DNA of 64,000 nucleotides from positions 197,900 through 261,899 of the forward strand of contig JASMLR010000001.1 of the NCBI GenBank assembly GCA_030748575.1, written 5' to 3'. Positions 9,431 through 18,228 of this stretch are shown piece by piece. Within the stretch, counting starts at the first letter, position 1. Each line of letters begins with the position of its first letter. Source of the stretch: Phycisphaerales bacterium. Its GTDB lineage: Bacteria; Planctomycetota; Phycisphaerae; Phycisphaerales; SM1A02. The notes under the pieces are model-generated. The model saw only the letters and a program-made list of their open reading frames with translations. It made no database searches and was not told the DNA's origin. A program made the translations under genes and the position numbers.

Positions 9431-10843
9431 TCAGGCGCCAGCACCCGGACGAATCGCCAGCGTGATGCCCGGCCGCTGGTAGTTCACAAAGAGCGTTTCG
9501 CCGCCCGGGCTGTAGCAGCAGCCGGCAAACTCCGAGTTGTTCAACGCGTTGCGGGCGATCGGGTACACCAACCCGGCGGGCGTCACGCCGAGCAGGAACT
9601 GCTCGCCACCGCCGTCTTCACAGACGACCAGATCGCCGCCTGGTGACTGGGTGATGTTGTCTGCGTTTTCGAGCACGCTTGGGTCGTCGGGTTGCAGGAA
9701 GAGTTCCAGCACGCCCGGTCGCTCCCGCTCCAGCGGTGTGCCCTCGATCTCTGGTGGCGCCGGGCGGTATCGCCACAACTGCCCGGCTTTGGCCCGGCCA
9801 CCGGTGGTGCAGGCGAAGTAGACCTCCCGCTCGCCGTGCCACATGCCCTCGGCGCGAGCGAACCGCGCCGCACCCTTTTCAAACGCCTGATACCGCAGGG
9901 CATCCTCCGGGCTGTCCACGTCTTCCAGATCGATCCAGTGCACCGGCCGGGTGTCGCCCGGTCGCATCGGCGGCACACCTTCCCAGTCGCGAAGGTCTGC
10001 AGACAGACGATCGGTCACGGCCAGCGCCTGCAGCGTGCCTCCTTCGAGCAGCCGTGTCGGGTCCTCGGGGAGATACCGGTACAGCACGCCGTCATCGAGG
10101 TCTTCAGTCAGGTACACGATGCCGGTCTCGGGATTGACCGCGACCGCCTCGTGCCGAAAGCGGCCCATCGGCTTGATGGGCCGCGGCGCGACCAGTCCTT
10201 CTTCGATGTTCGAAGGCACCTCAAAGCAGTACCCGTGTGGCTCACGCCACGGCAGGCCATGCTCGGGTCCGACGGTCGTCTCCTCGCAGGAGATCCAGGT
10301 TCCGCGAGGCGTCGGGCCACCAGCGCAGTTGTAGTCGGTGCCTGCGAGGATGAGCCGGTGCGAACGCAGTTCCTGGCGGGCCGTGTCGTACACGAGCCGT
10401 GTGCATCCGCCTCGGGACGGCAAGGGGGTGCCCAGTGGCGTGCGACCGAGGTCGTACACCTTGCGGCGGTCCACCAGATCCAGCCCGCCCTGATCGAAGG
10501 GGCCGGAGGTCTTGCTGGCGGGAGACACTTCGTGATTGCGAATGAGCACGGTGGTACCGCCCGGGCCGGGGAAGGCGGCCATGCCGTCATGGTTGCCCGG
10601 GACCAGCAGCCCGTCATCCATCACCGCGGCGGTCCGAGAGAACATGTGGTAGGTCCAGCCGCGAGGAAGGTCCAGCACCCCCGCCGGGTCCGGGACGAGG
10701 GGTCCCACAGGGCCGACCGGGCCGCCTGCCGGCAGGAGGGAGGCTGAGGCCTTGCCAAGCCATCGCTGCCGGAGTCCGCCGAAGGCAAGCGTGACACCGG
10801 CGGTCAAGTGCAGAAAGGCGCGTCGGTCCACATGGTTCATCAT
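9431..10843 (-). CDS. PhoX/DUF839-family protein (putative Tat-exported phosphatase)
   Basis: N-term DRRAFLHLTAGVTLAFGGL (Tat-like); GGPTPRGTWISCEETTVGPEHGLPWREPHGYCFEV typical of the DUF839 family. Confidence 0.8.
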   Translation of the reverse strand: MMNHVDRRAFLHLTAGVTLAFGGLRQRWLGKASASLLPAGGPVGPVGPLVPDPAGVLDLPRGWTYHMFSRTAAVMDDGLLVPGNHDGMAAFPGPGGTTVLIRNHEVSPASKTSGPFDQGGLDLVDRRKVYDLGRTPLGTPLPSRGGCTRLVYDTARQELRSHRLILAGTDYNCAGGPTPRGTWISCEETTVGPEHGLPWREPHGYCFEVPSNIEEGLVAPRPIKPMGRFRHEAVAVNPETGIVYLTEDLDDGVLYRYLPEDPTRLLEGGTLQALAVTDRLSADLRDWEGVPPMRPGDTRPVHWIDLEDVDSPEDALRYQAFEKGAARFARAEGMWHGEREVYFACTTGGRAKAGQLWRYRPAPPEIEGTPLERERPGVLELFLQPDDPSVLENADNITQSPGGDLVVCEDGGGEQFLLGVTPAGLVYPIARNALNNSEFAGCCYSPGGETLFVNYQRPGITLAIRPGAGA

Positions 10844-10943
10844 GCGAGGATACCGGCGTCTTGGTGGCCCGCCCGAAGCGGACCTGCAGACCTCCGGAAT
10901 TCACGCGACGCATCCGAACCAGTCCGCTACGGTGCCACGCCGC

Positions 10944-11858
10944 ATGCGAATCCTCATCGTGGCCAACCCGATCTCCGGTGAGGGCCGTGCCCGCAGGCAC
11001 AGTGAGGCGTTGGCCGGGGCGCTCGCGGGCCGCGGCCATGACGCCATCAGCCTGGCAAGCGAGCAGGCCGACGCAGCGATGTGGTTGCCCCGCCATCTGG
11101 ACGGGGCGGACGCCATCGCCGTGGTCGGTGGAGACGGCACGGTGCGGTCGGTGGCGGCGGTTGTTGCGGGCTCGGGCGTGCCTCTGGTGCATGTGCCGCA
11201 GGGCAATGAGAACCTCTTTGCCAGATCGCTCGGCATGGGGCCGCGGATCGAGGACACCGTGCGGCTGCTGGAGCGCGGTGATCGCCACGAGGTGGACATG
11301 GCGGTTGCCAATGGCCGCGCGATGTTGCTCATGGCGTCGATGGGGCTCGACGCGGAGATCGTGGCCGATGTTGCAACGCGTCGGAGGGATCGCGTGTCGA
11401 ACATGGACTACCTCGCCGCCGCCGGCCGCGCGCTGGTCGGCTGGAGGCCGACGGCGGTGACGGTTCGGGTCGACGGCGAGGTGGTCGTCCCAGCGCAATC
11501 TGGCTGGGTGGTTGTCAGCAACGCGTCCATGTACGGAGGAGGCATCAATCCGGCGCCGATGGCGCGGATGGATGATCGGCTCCTTGACTTGACGTTCTTT
11601 CGGGCATCCTCGGCCCTGGAGATGGCCGCGTGGTTTGTTCGGTGCCGCCTGGGTCTGCAGCGTGAGGCGGCCGGATTCGTCCACCGCCGCGTTCCCGCCG
11701 AAGTCGTCATTGAGGCTGCATCGGTGTCCCGCTGGCAGCTCGATGGAGATCCGCCGCCAGCGGCGTCGGCTACGCGGTCGTTGACGGTCAGACTTGCGTC
11801 AAGCCGTCTGGTGGTGCTTGGTTCCCCGCACGGCGGGACGGCTGCGGCTCGGGCGTGA
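10944..11858 (+). CDS. Diacylglycerol kinase family lipid kinase
   Basis: MRILIVANPISGEGRARRHSEAL, IAVVGGDGTVRSVAAVV, VPQGNENLFARSLGM; start trimmed from ORF 10752. Confidence 0.85.
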   Translation: MRILIVANPISGEGRARRHSEALAGALAGRGHDAISLASEQADAAMWLPRHLDGADAIAVVGGDGTVRSVAAVVAGSGVPLVHVPQGNENLFARSLGMGPRIEDTVRLLERGDRHEVDMAVANGRAMLLMASMGLDAEIVADVATRRRDRVSNMDYLAAAGRALVGWRPTAVTVRVDGEVVVPAQSGWVVVSNASMYGGGINPAPMARMDDRLLDLTFFRASSALEMAAWFVRCRLGLQREAAGFVHRRVPAEVVIEAASVSRWQLDGDPPPAASATRSLTVRLASSRLVVLGSPHGGTAAARA

Positions 11859-11879
11859 TTCTGGGCGGTTTGAAGGGTG

Positions 11880-11896
11880 CAGGGGGCGGCCCCCTG
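11880..11896. terminator. Perfect 7-bp stem, 3-nt loop hairpin downstream of the DAG kinase gene
   Basis: CAGGGGG-CGG-CCCCCTG, 22 bp after the stop codon; no clear T tract. Confidence 0.35.
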
Positions 11897-11970
11897 AGAT
11901 TCGGGTTGCCTTTACGGCTGGGCGGGGTAGGCTGGGCCGGGTACAGAGACATGAGCAGGAGACTGATCAC

Positions 11971-12675
11971 ATGCGTATGAGCTTGATTTGCAGCATGGTG
12001 GCATTTGCTGCGGCGTCGGCGGTGGCCGGCCCCGTGTTCGACGAACCACCGGGCGGTGATGCGGGGACCACGCGTGAAGACGCCAAGGATGTGAAGGCAT
12101 CCAACGGCGGATCCGTCGGCGTGATTACAGGTTCGCTGACCGGGTCTTCGGGGCTGATGGGGGGCTACGGTGACTATCAGGATGTGTATCGCATCTACAT
12201 TGAGGATCCCATGCAGTTCCGCGCCGAGACCGCCTACCTCGGCGGGGGCGAGGCGTTGCGGGATCCCATGTTGTTTCTGTTCAACGAAGCGGGGCAGGGC
12301 ATCATCGCCAACAACGATGTTGATGACGGCGTCCTAGGTTCCAAGATTCACAATGACGCCGGCAACGGTGAGTACTTCTTCACCGAGCCCGGCATTTACT
12401 ACCTGGCCATCACCTCGGCGTTGAGTGAAGCCACCGCTGAGGTCGGTGGGGATCCGCTGGCGCTCTTTGAGATGGGGCTCCCGAGCAACCAGACTGGCAT
12501 CATTCAGCCTCGCGAAACATGGTCGCAGTACTCATGGACCGCCTGGACGACGCCTTCGGATTTCTCCAACTTCGGTACGTATGAGATCATGCTGAATGGC
12601 GTCGGGTCCGTACCTGGACCGGCAGGCATGGCGGTGCTTGGCTTGGCCGCTATCGGCCGCCGCCGTCGCCGCTGA
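11971..12675 (+). CDS. Secreted protein with PEP-CTERM-like C-terminal sorting signal
   Basis: Start MRMSLICSMVAFAAASAVAG; C-terminus VPGPAGMAVLGLAAIGRRRRR (Pro-rich, hydrophobic, poly-Arg). Confidence 0.75.
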   Translation: MRMSLICSMVAFAAASAVAGPVFDEPPGGDAGTTREDAKDVKASNGGSVGVITGSLTGSSGLMGGYGDYQDVYRIYIEDPMQFRAETAYLGGGEALRDPMLFLFNEAGQGIIANNDVDDGVLGSKIHNDAGNGEYFFTEPGIYYLAITSALSEATAEVGGDPLALFEMGLPSNQTGIIQPRETWSQYSWTAWTTPSDFSNFGTYEIMLNGVGSVPGPAGMAVLGLAAIGRRRRR

Positions 12676-15220
12676 CTTCGCTCGGCGGCTTTGAACGATC
12701 ATGGAACTGCGCGGCGACGGCGTGATCGCCCCGCGCGAGATGGACCCGTTCCAGTGACGAGGCGCACTTGCGGACTTGCGGGCTGCGCTCGCCGGCATGC
12801 ACCGTGAAGGCCTCCATGGCGGCCTGCAACAGAGGCTCAGCCGCGTCGAACGCGCCGCGTTCCAGGGCGAGGACCCCCTCGAGCCGAAGGAGCGCCGCAT
12901 CGACCCGCGGAGGCAGGCCTCCGCGGCTCCGTTCGGCGGCGATCCCGGCCTCGGCAGCCATCAACTCCCCCGTCCGGAGGTCGAGTTCGATCGCAATCAG
13001 ACGTTCGTCTCGATAGGACGGATGTCCCTCGGGCAGTCGCCCGCTCCGCAGTTGCTCGGCCCGTGAGAGATGGCCGCTGGCCGCGGCCGTGTCGCCCCGC
13101 GCAAGGGCCAGCCTGGCCAGCGCGGCCTCGGTGTTTCCCATCGACGTCCTGCTTCTCTGCAAGGTCTTGACCCGGAGCGCTTCGGCGAGCGACGCTTCCG
13201 CCTCGTCCAGCCTGCCGAGCCGCGCGAGGCAATCGCCGATGTTGTGTCGAAGCGCGGCCACACGCCAATCGCGGCTCGGATCCTCCGAGTCCAGTTCGAC
13301 GAGCGTGACGGCCTCCCGCAAGTGGGGGAGCGCCGCTTCCGGGCGGTCCACCACGTGACCGACGGCGACGCTGTTCAGGACGTTGCTCAGTTCGATGCGC
13401 CGTCGTCTGGCGTCGACCTCGCCCCGCGCTTCGCGGACGAGTGTTCGGTGCCGTGAAAGCGCCTCGTCGAACTGGGTCGCTGCCTCGTCGCTGCGCCCGG
13501 CTCGGCGAAGCGACGCAGCCAGGTGGTGCATGGTGACAGCCGTCTCTTCGCTGGAGGGCGCGGTTGCTCGCCTGTGGGCCAGCGCTGCGGCGTAGTCTTC
13601 GACCGCGCGGTCGTAGTCGGCCTCCTTGTATCGAAGCCGGCCCCGCAGATGCAGCAGCCGCCCGGCCGTGGCACTGGGGTGCGCCGCGTCCAGATGGAGC
13701 CCGGCCGCAGCAGCGTCAATGGCGGCGGCGGCGTCGTCCCAACGCGCGTTTCCAATGTGGTTTTCGGCCAGGTCCAGACGGACGGCCGCGGCAATCTCGG
13801 GGTACTCGACCAGGTCATGGTCGACGACCTTGAGCCACCGCTGAAGCATCTCATCCATGCTCGCCGCGGCCATGGCCTGATCGATGTTCTCAGCATCGGC
13901 GGCGCCAAGAACGCTGGAAACCATACCGACGGTGCCTCGCAATCGTTGATTGGCCGCAGCCTCTCGCCCCCACGCGACGAACATCGTGATGCCGAAAGCG
14001 ATGAGCAATGCGACGGCACCGCCACTGAGCCCCACCGGAAGCCAGTGTCTGCGCAGAAACTTCCGCGCGACATACCAGGCGTCGTCTCTCATGGCTTCAA
14101 TCGGCTCGCCCCGCAGCCAGTGTCTGAGGTCGCGTGCAAGATCCGCAGGCCCCTGATATCGGCGATCGGGATCCCGATCGAGCGCCCGCATCAGGATGGT
14201 CTCTACGTCGCGGTCCAGCGTCGCGTCTACCGAGCGGGGCGGCGTGGGCGTCGCTTCAGCAATGGTGCGGACGACGTCGGCGATCGATCCTTCCAGTACG
14301 AATGGTCTGCAGCCCAGAACCGCCTCGTACAGAATGACCCCCAGCGTGAAGACATCAGTGCGGACGTCAATGCGGTCCGGATCGCCCGAGACTTGCTCAG
14401 GGGCCGCATACGCGAACGTCCCCATGAACTCACCGGCGGTCGTGACTTCGATGCGAGAGGAGTCCCACTCCGAATCATCGACCGGCTTGGCCAGACCGAA
14501 GTCCAGGACGTGAGGGCAGCCATCGGCGTCGACCAGAATGTTGTCGGGCTTGAGGTCGCGGTGAATGACGCCCTTCATGTGGGCGGCGGCGACCGCGTCG
14601 CACACGTCGGCGATGAGTCCCACCGCCAGACGGCGACGGGCCGCCTGGCCAAGGCCGTCTCGGCGGCCCAGCCATCCGTCGAGTGTTTCGCCGTCGACGA
14701 ACTCCATGGCGAGCCAGGCGCGACCGTCGGGCGTCGTCCCACTGTCGTACACCGTGACAATGCCGGGATGGTTGAGCGCTGCCACCATCTCGACTTCCCG
14801 CTCAAACCGAACCAGTTGACGTTCCGAAGCGAACGCGCCGCGGAGGAGCACTTTGAGTGCGACCTGCCTCCGGGTCGCGGTTTGTCTGGCGAGAAAGACC
14901 GCACCTTGAGCGCCGCGGCTCAGTTCCCGCTCGATCTCATAGCCCGCGGCCTGTGGCGCCTCGACGATGGATCCGCCGCCGAACACCCCGGCCTTGTGCG
15001 CGGCCGCGAACTCGTCAAGAAACCGATCCTCGGAAGCGTCGATCTCACGCGATCCGACGGTGGCATCGACATCCACGCGGCGGTGGTGCTCGATCTCCTC
15101 GGCAACGGTTCCGTCATCGACTTCGGCGAGGTATCGCTGAATGTCCAGAGACATCGTCCCCCCGAGCGCGATCGCCCGAATCTCGTCGGGAGTCGGTCGG
15201 CGGGGGGGCGAAGGACTCAC
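12650..15220 (-). CDS. Serine/threonine protein kinase with C-terminal TPR-like repeats
   Basis: LSRGAQGAVFLARQTATRRQVALKVL, HRDLKPDNILVDADGCPHVLDFGLAK, APEQVSGDPDRIDVRTDVFTLGVILYE; TM region GLSGGAVALLIAFGITMFVAW; TPR-like repeats afterwards. Confidence 0.92.
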   Translation of the reverse strand: MSPSPPRRPTPDEIRAIALGGTMSLDIQRYLAEVDDGTVAEEIEHHRRVDVDATVGSREIDASEDRFLDEFAAAHKAGVFGGGSIVEAPQAAGYEIERELSRGAQGAVFLARQTATRRQVALKVLLRGAFASERQLVRFEREVEMVAALNHPGIVTVYDSGTTPDGRAWLAMEFVDGETLDGWLGRRDGLGQAARRRLAVGLIADVCDAVAAAHMKGVIHRDLKPDNILVDADGCPHVLDFGLAKPVDDSEWDSSRIEVTTAGEFMGTFAYAAPEQVSGDPDRIDVRTDVFTLGVILYEAVLGCRPFVLEGSIADVVRTIAEATPTPPRSVDATLDRDVETILMRALDRDPDRRYQGPADLARDLRHWLRGEPIEAMRDDAWYVARKFLRRHWLPVGLSGGAVALLIAFGITMFVAWGREAAANQRLRGTVGMVSSVLGAADAENIDQAMAAASMDEMLQRWLKVVDHDLVEYPEIAAAVRLDLAENHIGNARWDDAAAAIDAAAAGLHLDAAHPSATAGRLLHLRGRLRYKEADYDRAVEDYAAALAHRRATAPSSEETAVTMHHLAASLRRAGRSDEAATQFDEALSRHRTLVREARGEVDARRRRIELSNVLNSVAVGHVVDRPEAALPHLREAVTLVELDSEDPSRDWRVAALRHNIGDCLARLGRLDEAEASLAEALRVKTLQRSRTSMGNTEAALARLALARGDTAAASGHLSRAEQLRSGRLPEGHPSYRDERLIAIELDLRTGELMAAEAGIAAERSRGGLPPRVDAALLRLEGVLALERGAFDAAEPLLQAAMEAFTVHAGERSPQVRKCASSLERVHLARGDHAVAAQFHDRSKPPSEVSGDGGGR

Positions 15221-15822
15221 GGGCCATCTTCCTCGTACAACGCTTCGAGTTGTTGAACCGTCTCCTTGAGCCGCTTGGCAATGCGACTCTTCGCGAGGTA
15301 GACATCGTTCTCGGTCATGTCCAGTTCGGCGGCCACCTCGGCAACCTCCCTCCGGTGGAAGACGAGCATCTCGAAGGCGCGAATGGTCTTGTCAGCGGTC
15401 TGGGACTTCGCCTGCAGGTCGGCGAGCGCTTCCCTGAGAATGACATGGCGACGTTCTGAGGCCCAGAGGTCCGCCCACTCCCCATCGGTGGGCATCGTGA
15501 TCAGGGCCGATTCACCGCGTGCTTCCTTTCGGACGCCGCGTTTGCGGTGCGTGTCGGCAATCCTGGTGCGGGCAATGGCGAGGATCCAGGATCGCATGCG
15601 ACCGCGGTCGCGGTCATAGCGGCCATCTCTGTACTCGGAAATGACGCGAAGCATGGTGTCCTGGGCGACATCGAAGGCGTCCTGTTCGGCAAGCCCGAGC
15701 CGTCTGGCCATGCCGATGATGATGGGGCGATACCGCCGGTCGAGAACCTCCCACGCCGCGTCGCCGTCATCGGCGTGCAGCCCATGCAGAAGAGCCGTGG
15801 TGGTATGCGTGACGTCAAGCAT
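15217..15822 (-). CDS. ECF-type RNA polymerase sigma factor
   Basis: RRYRPIIIGMARRLGLAEQDAFDVAQDTMLRVISEYRDGRYDRDRGRMRSWILAIARTRIADTHRKRG plus region-4-like HTH; overlaps kinase start by 4 bp. Start trimmed to MLDVTHTT. Confidence 0.87.
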   Translation of the reverse strand: MLDVTHTTTALLHGLHADDGDAAWEVLDRRYRPIIIGMARRLGLAEQDAFDVAQDTMLRVISEYRDGRYDRDRGRMRSWILAIARTRIADTHRKRGVRKEARGESALITMPTDGEWADLWASERRHVILREALADLQAKSQTADKTIRAFEMLVFHRREVAEVAAELDMTENDVYLAKSRIAKRLKETVQQLEALYEEDGP

Positions 15823-15861
15823 GGCGGTCGACCCCAAGGTACCCGAAGCGGGCTCCTGCGC

Positions 15862-16935
15862 TCAGAGGATGCCTTCGGCTCTCGGATACGAGCCCAGAAC
15901 CCGCAGCAGCACACAATGGGCTTCGGCGCGAGTGATGGCGTCGGCGAGGGGCGGGTCATCACGGTGAGCATCGGCGTCAATGAAAAACGTGTACTCCCAG
16001 TTCACGCGGCCGCTCGGTCTCTTGTCGATGTGGCTGAGATTGACGCCCGCCTCTCGAAACTCGCTCAGCACATCGACCAGAGCGCCCGGCGCGTGCTTGG
16101 TGACGAACATGATGGAAGTGCGATCGTTTCCAGTTGGGTCAGGTCGCTGACGCCCCAGTACGAGGAACCGTGTCACGTTGTCGGGCTTGTCGCCGACACG
16201 CTCGGCCAACACATTGACCGAGTAGATCGACGCGGCCAGCCGCGAGCCGATCGCCGCCGTTCCGGCTTCCCGGGATGCACGCTGCACCGCAGCCGCTGAT
16301 GACGCCGTCGGAATGAGTTCCACGCCCGGGAGGTGGCGTGCCGTCCACTTTCGACATTGGGCGAGTACCTGCGGTTTGGACGCCACGCTGGTGATGTCAC
16401 CGAGATCACAGTTGGCCAGGAGGCAGTGCGAGACCTCGACGAGTGATTCGGCGCAGACGCCCGCCTCGTACTCGACAAACGCGTCGAGCGTATCGGTGAT
16501 GCCGCCCACGATCGAATTTTCCCACGGCACCAGACCGTAGTGTGCCGTTCCCGAGATCACCTCGCGGAACACGGCGTCGATGTCCGGTGTCTCGACGCCC
16601 TCGACCGAACTACCGAAGTGCCGGGTCGCAGCGACGTGGCTGAAGGAGCCCGGAGGACCGAGATAGGCGATCCGAAGGCCCTGCTCGATGCTGAAACTTC
16701 CCGACATGAGCTCACGCCAGATGGCCTCGAGCGTCCTGCCTGACAGTGGCCCGGGGTTGAGCTGGCGGATGCGGTCGAGCACGGCCCGCTCGCGGTGCGG
16801 CGCGTAGACGGGCGTGCCATCCCCTCGTTTGATGCGACCGATGTCCTCCACGACCTTTGCTCGCGTGCTCAAGAGCCGCACAAGTTGCTCATCGAGGGTG
16901 TCGATCTCTTCGCGGAGGGTGTTCAGGTCGGTCAC
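15862..16935 (-). CDS. pheA: Chorismate mutase/prephenate dehydratase (P-protein)
   Basis: N-term LNTLREEIDTLDEQLVRLLSTRAKVVEDIGRIK; AYLGPPGSFSHVAATRHFG; ENSIVGGITDTLD; ACT-like LSEFREAGVNLSHIDKRPSGRVNWEYTFFIDAD. Confidence 0.93.
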   Translation of the reverse strand: MTDLNTLREEIDTLDEQLVRLLSTRAKVVEDIGRIKRGDGTPVYAPHRERAVLDRIRQLNPGPLSGRTLEAIWRELMSGSFSIEQGLRIAYLGPPGSFSHVAATRHFGSSVEGVETPDIDAVFREVISGTAHYGLVPWENSIVGGITDTLDAFVEYEAGVCAESLVEVSHCLLANCDLGDITSVASKPQVLAQCRKWTARHLPGVELIPTASSAAAVQRASREAGTAAIGSRLAASIYSVNVLAERVGDKPDNVTRFLVLGRQRPDPTGNDRTSIMFVTKHAPGALVDVLSEFREAGVNLSHIDKRPSGRVNWEYTFFIDADAHRDDPPLADAITRAEAHCVLLRVLGSYPRAEGIL

Positions 16936-18149
16936 GGATTCACCTCCAGGTCGCCGGGTTGCGTGTCAACCTGCGGCCTCGCAAAGATGAGCATTCCGAG
17001 CGCGCCGGTGACGACGAATGCGGCGAGCGCTGCAAACGCGGCGTCGAATCCACCGAACGTATCCGTCAGCCATCCGGTCAGGAGGGGCGTGGTCAATCCA
17101 GAGATGGAGAAGCACGTCACCATGATGCCTGTGGCCGTGGCCGCATCGCCTGGAAACAGATCGGTGCAGATCGCATAATACGGCGCGTTCGCTGCCATGG
17201 AGAAGCCGATGGCGAGTGAGAGCATGATGATCGCCAGATTCTGGTCGTGCGTGAAGATCAGGGGAACGAAGCACAACGCGCCGATCAACTGAAAGAACCA
17301 GATGGGATGCACACGAGCCGATCGGATGCATCCGGTTCGCATCATGTGTTGGTCCGAATACCAGCCGACCAGCGGAATGAAGAGGCACGCCAGACCCCAC
17401 GGGGCGGTGCTGAACCAGCCGATCTTCGTCAACTCCATGCCCCACGTCTGTTCGAAGTACCCCGGGATCCAGGTGATGCCAAACCAGAGCACATACCCGA
17501 AGGCAAAGAAGGACCACGACGTGGCAAGCAGGGTCGGGTTCCGAAGCAGTTTCCACCAGTCCCGCCTTGGTTGGGCTGCCCCGCCTCCCCGGGGCGGGCG
17601 TCGATAGATGATCGGCAGGACAATGCCCAGCAGCAGGCTGGCTCCTGCCAGCGCGATGAAGGCCCACCGCCAACTGAAGTCGGCGATGAGATGCGAGAGC
17701 AGCGGGCCGCCCAGCAGCAGGGCCGCGGGGACGCCGACCACCATGATGCCGACGGCGCGGCCGGCCATTCGCGGCGGCATCCAATCGGCGACGGCGCGAT
17801 TCATGGCCGGGAAGTTGACGCCTTCTCCCAGGCCGAGCACGACCCGCATTGCCAGGAAGAGAATCCAGACCTCGGCCAGGCCCAGCGCCGCCATGGCGGC
17901 CGACCAGAGCAGCAGGCCGATGGTCCACACGAGCCTGACGCCGAAGCGGTCCAGCAGCAGGCCGCTCAGGCCATTGACGGCGAGCGCCCCGAGGGCGAAG
18001 AGTGAGATCGCCAGGCCGAACGCCGTGTTGGAGAGGCCGAACTCCTGCTTGATCGGCTCGATGGCGAAGGAGATGACGACGCGGTCCAGATAGTTGACCA
18101 GGCAGAGCACCAGCGCCAGGGCCATGACGGCCCACGCGCGGCGGGCCAT
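16932..18149 (-). CDS. MFS transporter (ACS-like family)
   Basis: Many TM segments; NYLDRVVISFAIEPIKQEFGLSNTAFGLAISLFALGALAVNGLSGLLLDRFGVR; start trimmed to MARRAWAVMALAL; stop overlaps pheA start by 4 bp. Confidence 0.87.
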   Translation of the reverse strand: MARRAWAVMALALVLCLVNYLDRVVISFAIEPIKQEFGLSNTAFGLAISLFALGALAVNGLSGLLLDRFGVRLVWTIGLLLWSAAMAALGLAEVWILFLAMRVVLGLGEGVNFPAMNRAVADWMPPRMAGRAVGIMVVGVPAALLLGGPLLSHLIADFSWRWAFIALAGASLLLGIVLPIIYRRPPRGGGAAQPRRDWWKLLRNPTLLATSWSFFAFGYVLWFGITWIPGYFEQTWGMELTKIGWFSTAPWGLACLFIPLVGWYSDQHMMRTGCIRSARVHPIWFFQLIGALCFVPLIFTHDQNLAIIMLSLAIGFSMAANAPYYAICTDLFPGDAATATGIMVTCFSISGLTTPLLTGWLTDTFGGFDAAFAALAAFVVTGALGMLIFARPQVDTQPGDLEVNP

Positions 18150-18228
18150 CGGTTGTGTGGATGTGGAAATGCTGTGAACTCCTTCCTCGATCCCCGGCGG
18201 GCGGGTGCCCCACGATACTGTAGCCCGC

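Noticed and set aside
13523-15256. 577-aa ORF antisense to the Ser/Thr kinase
   Set aside because: Translation has no recognisable domain and the opposite strand encodes intact kinase motifs.
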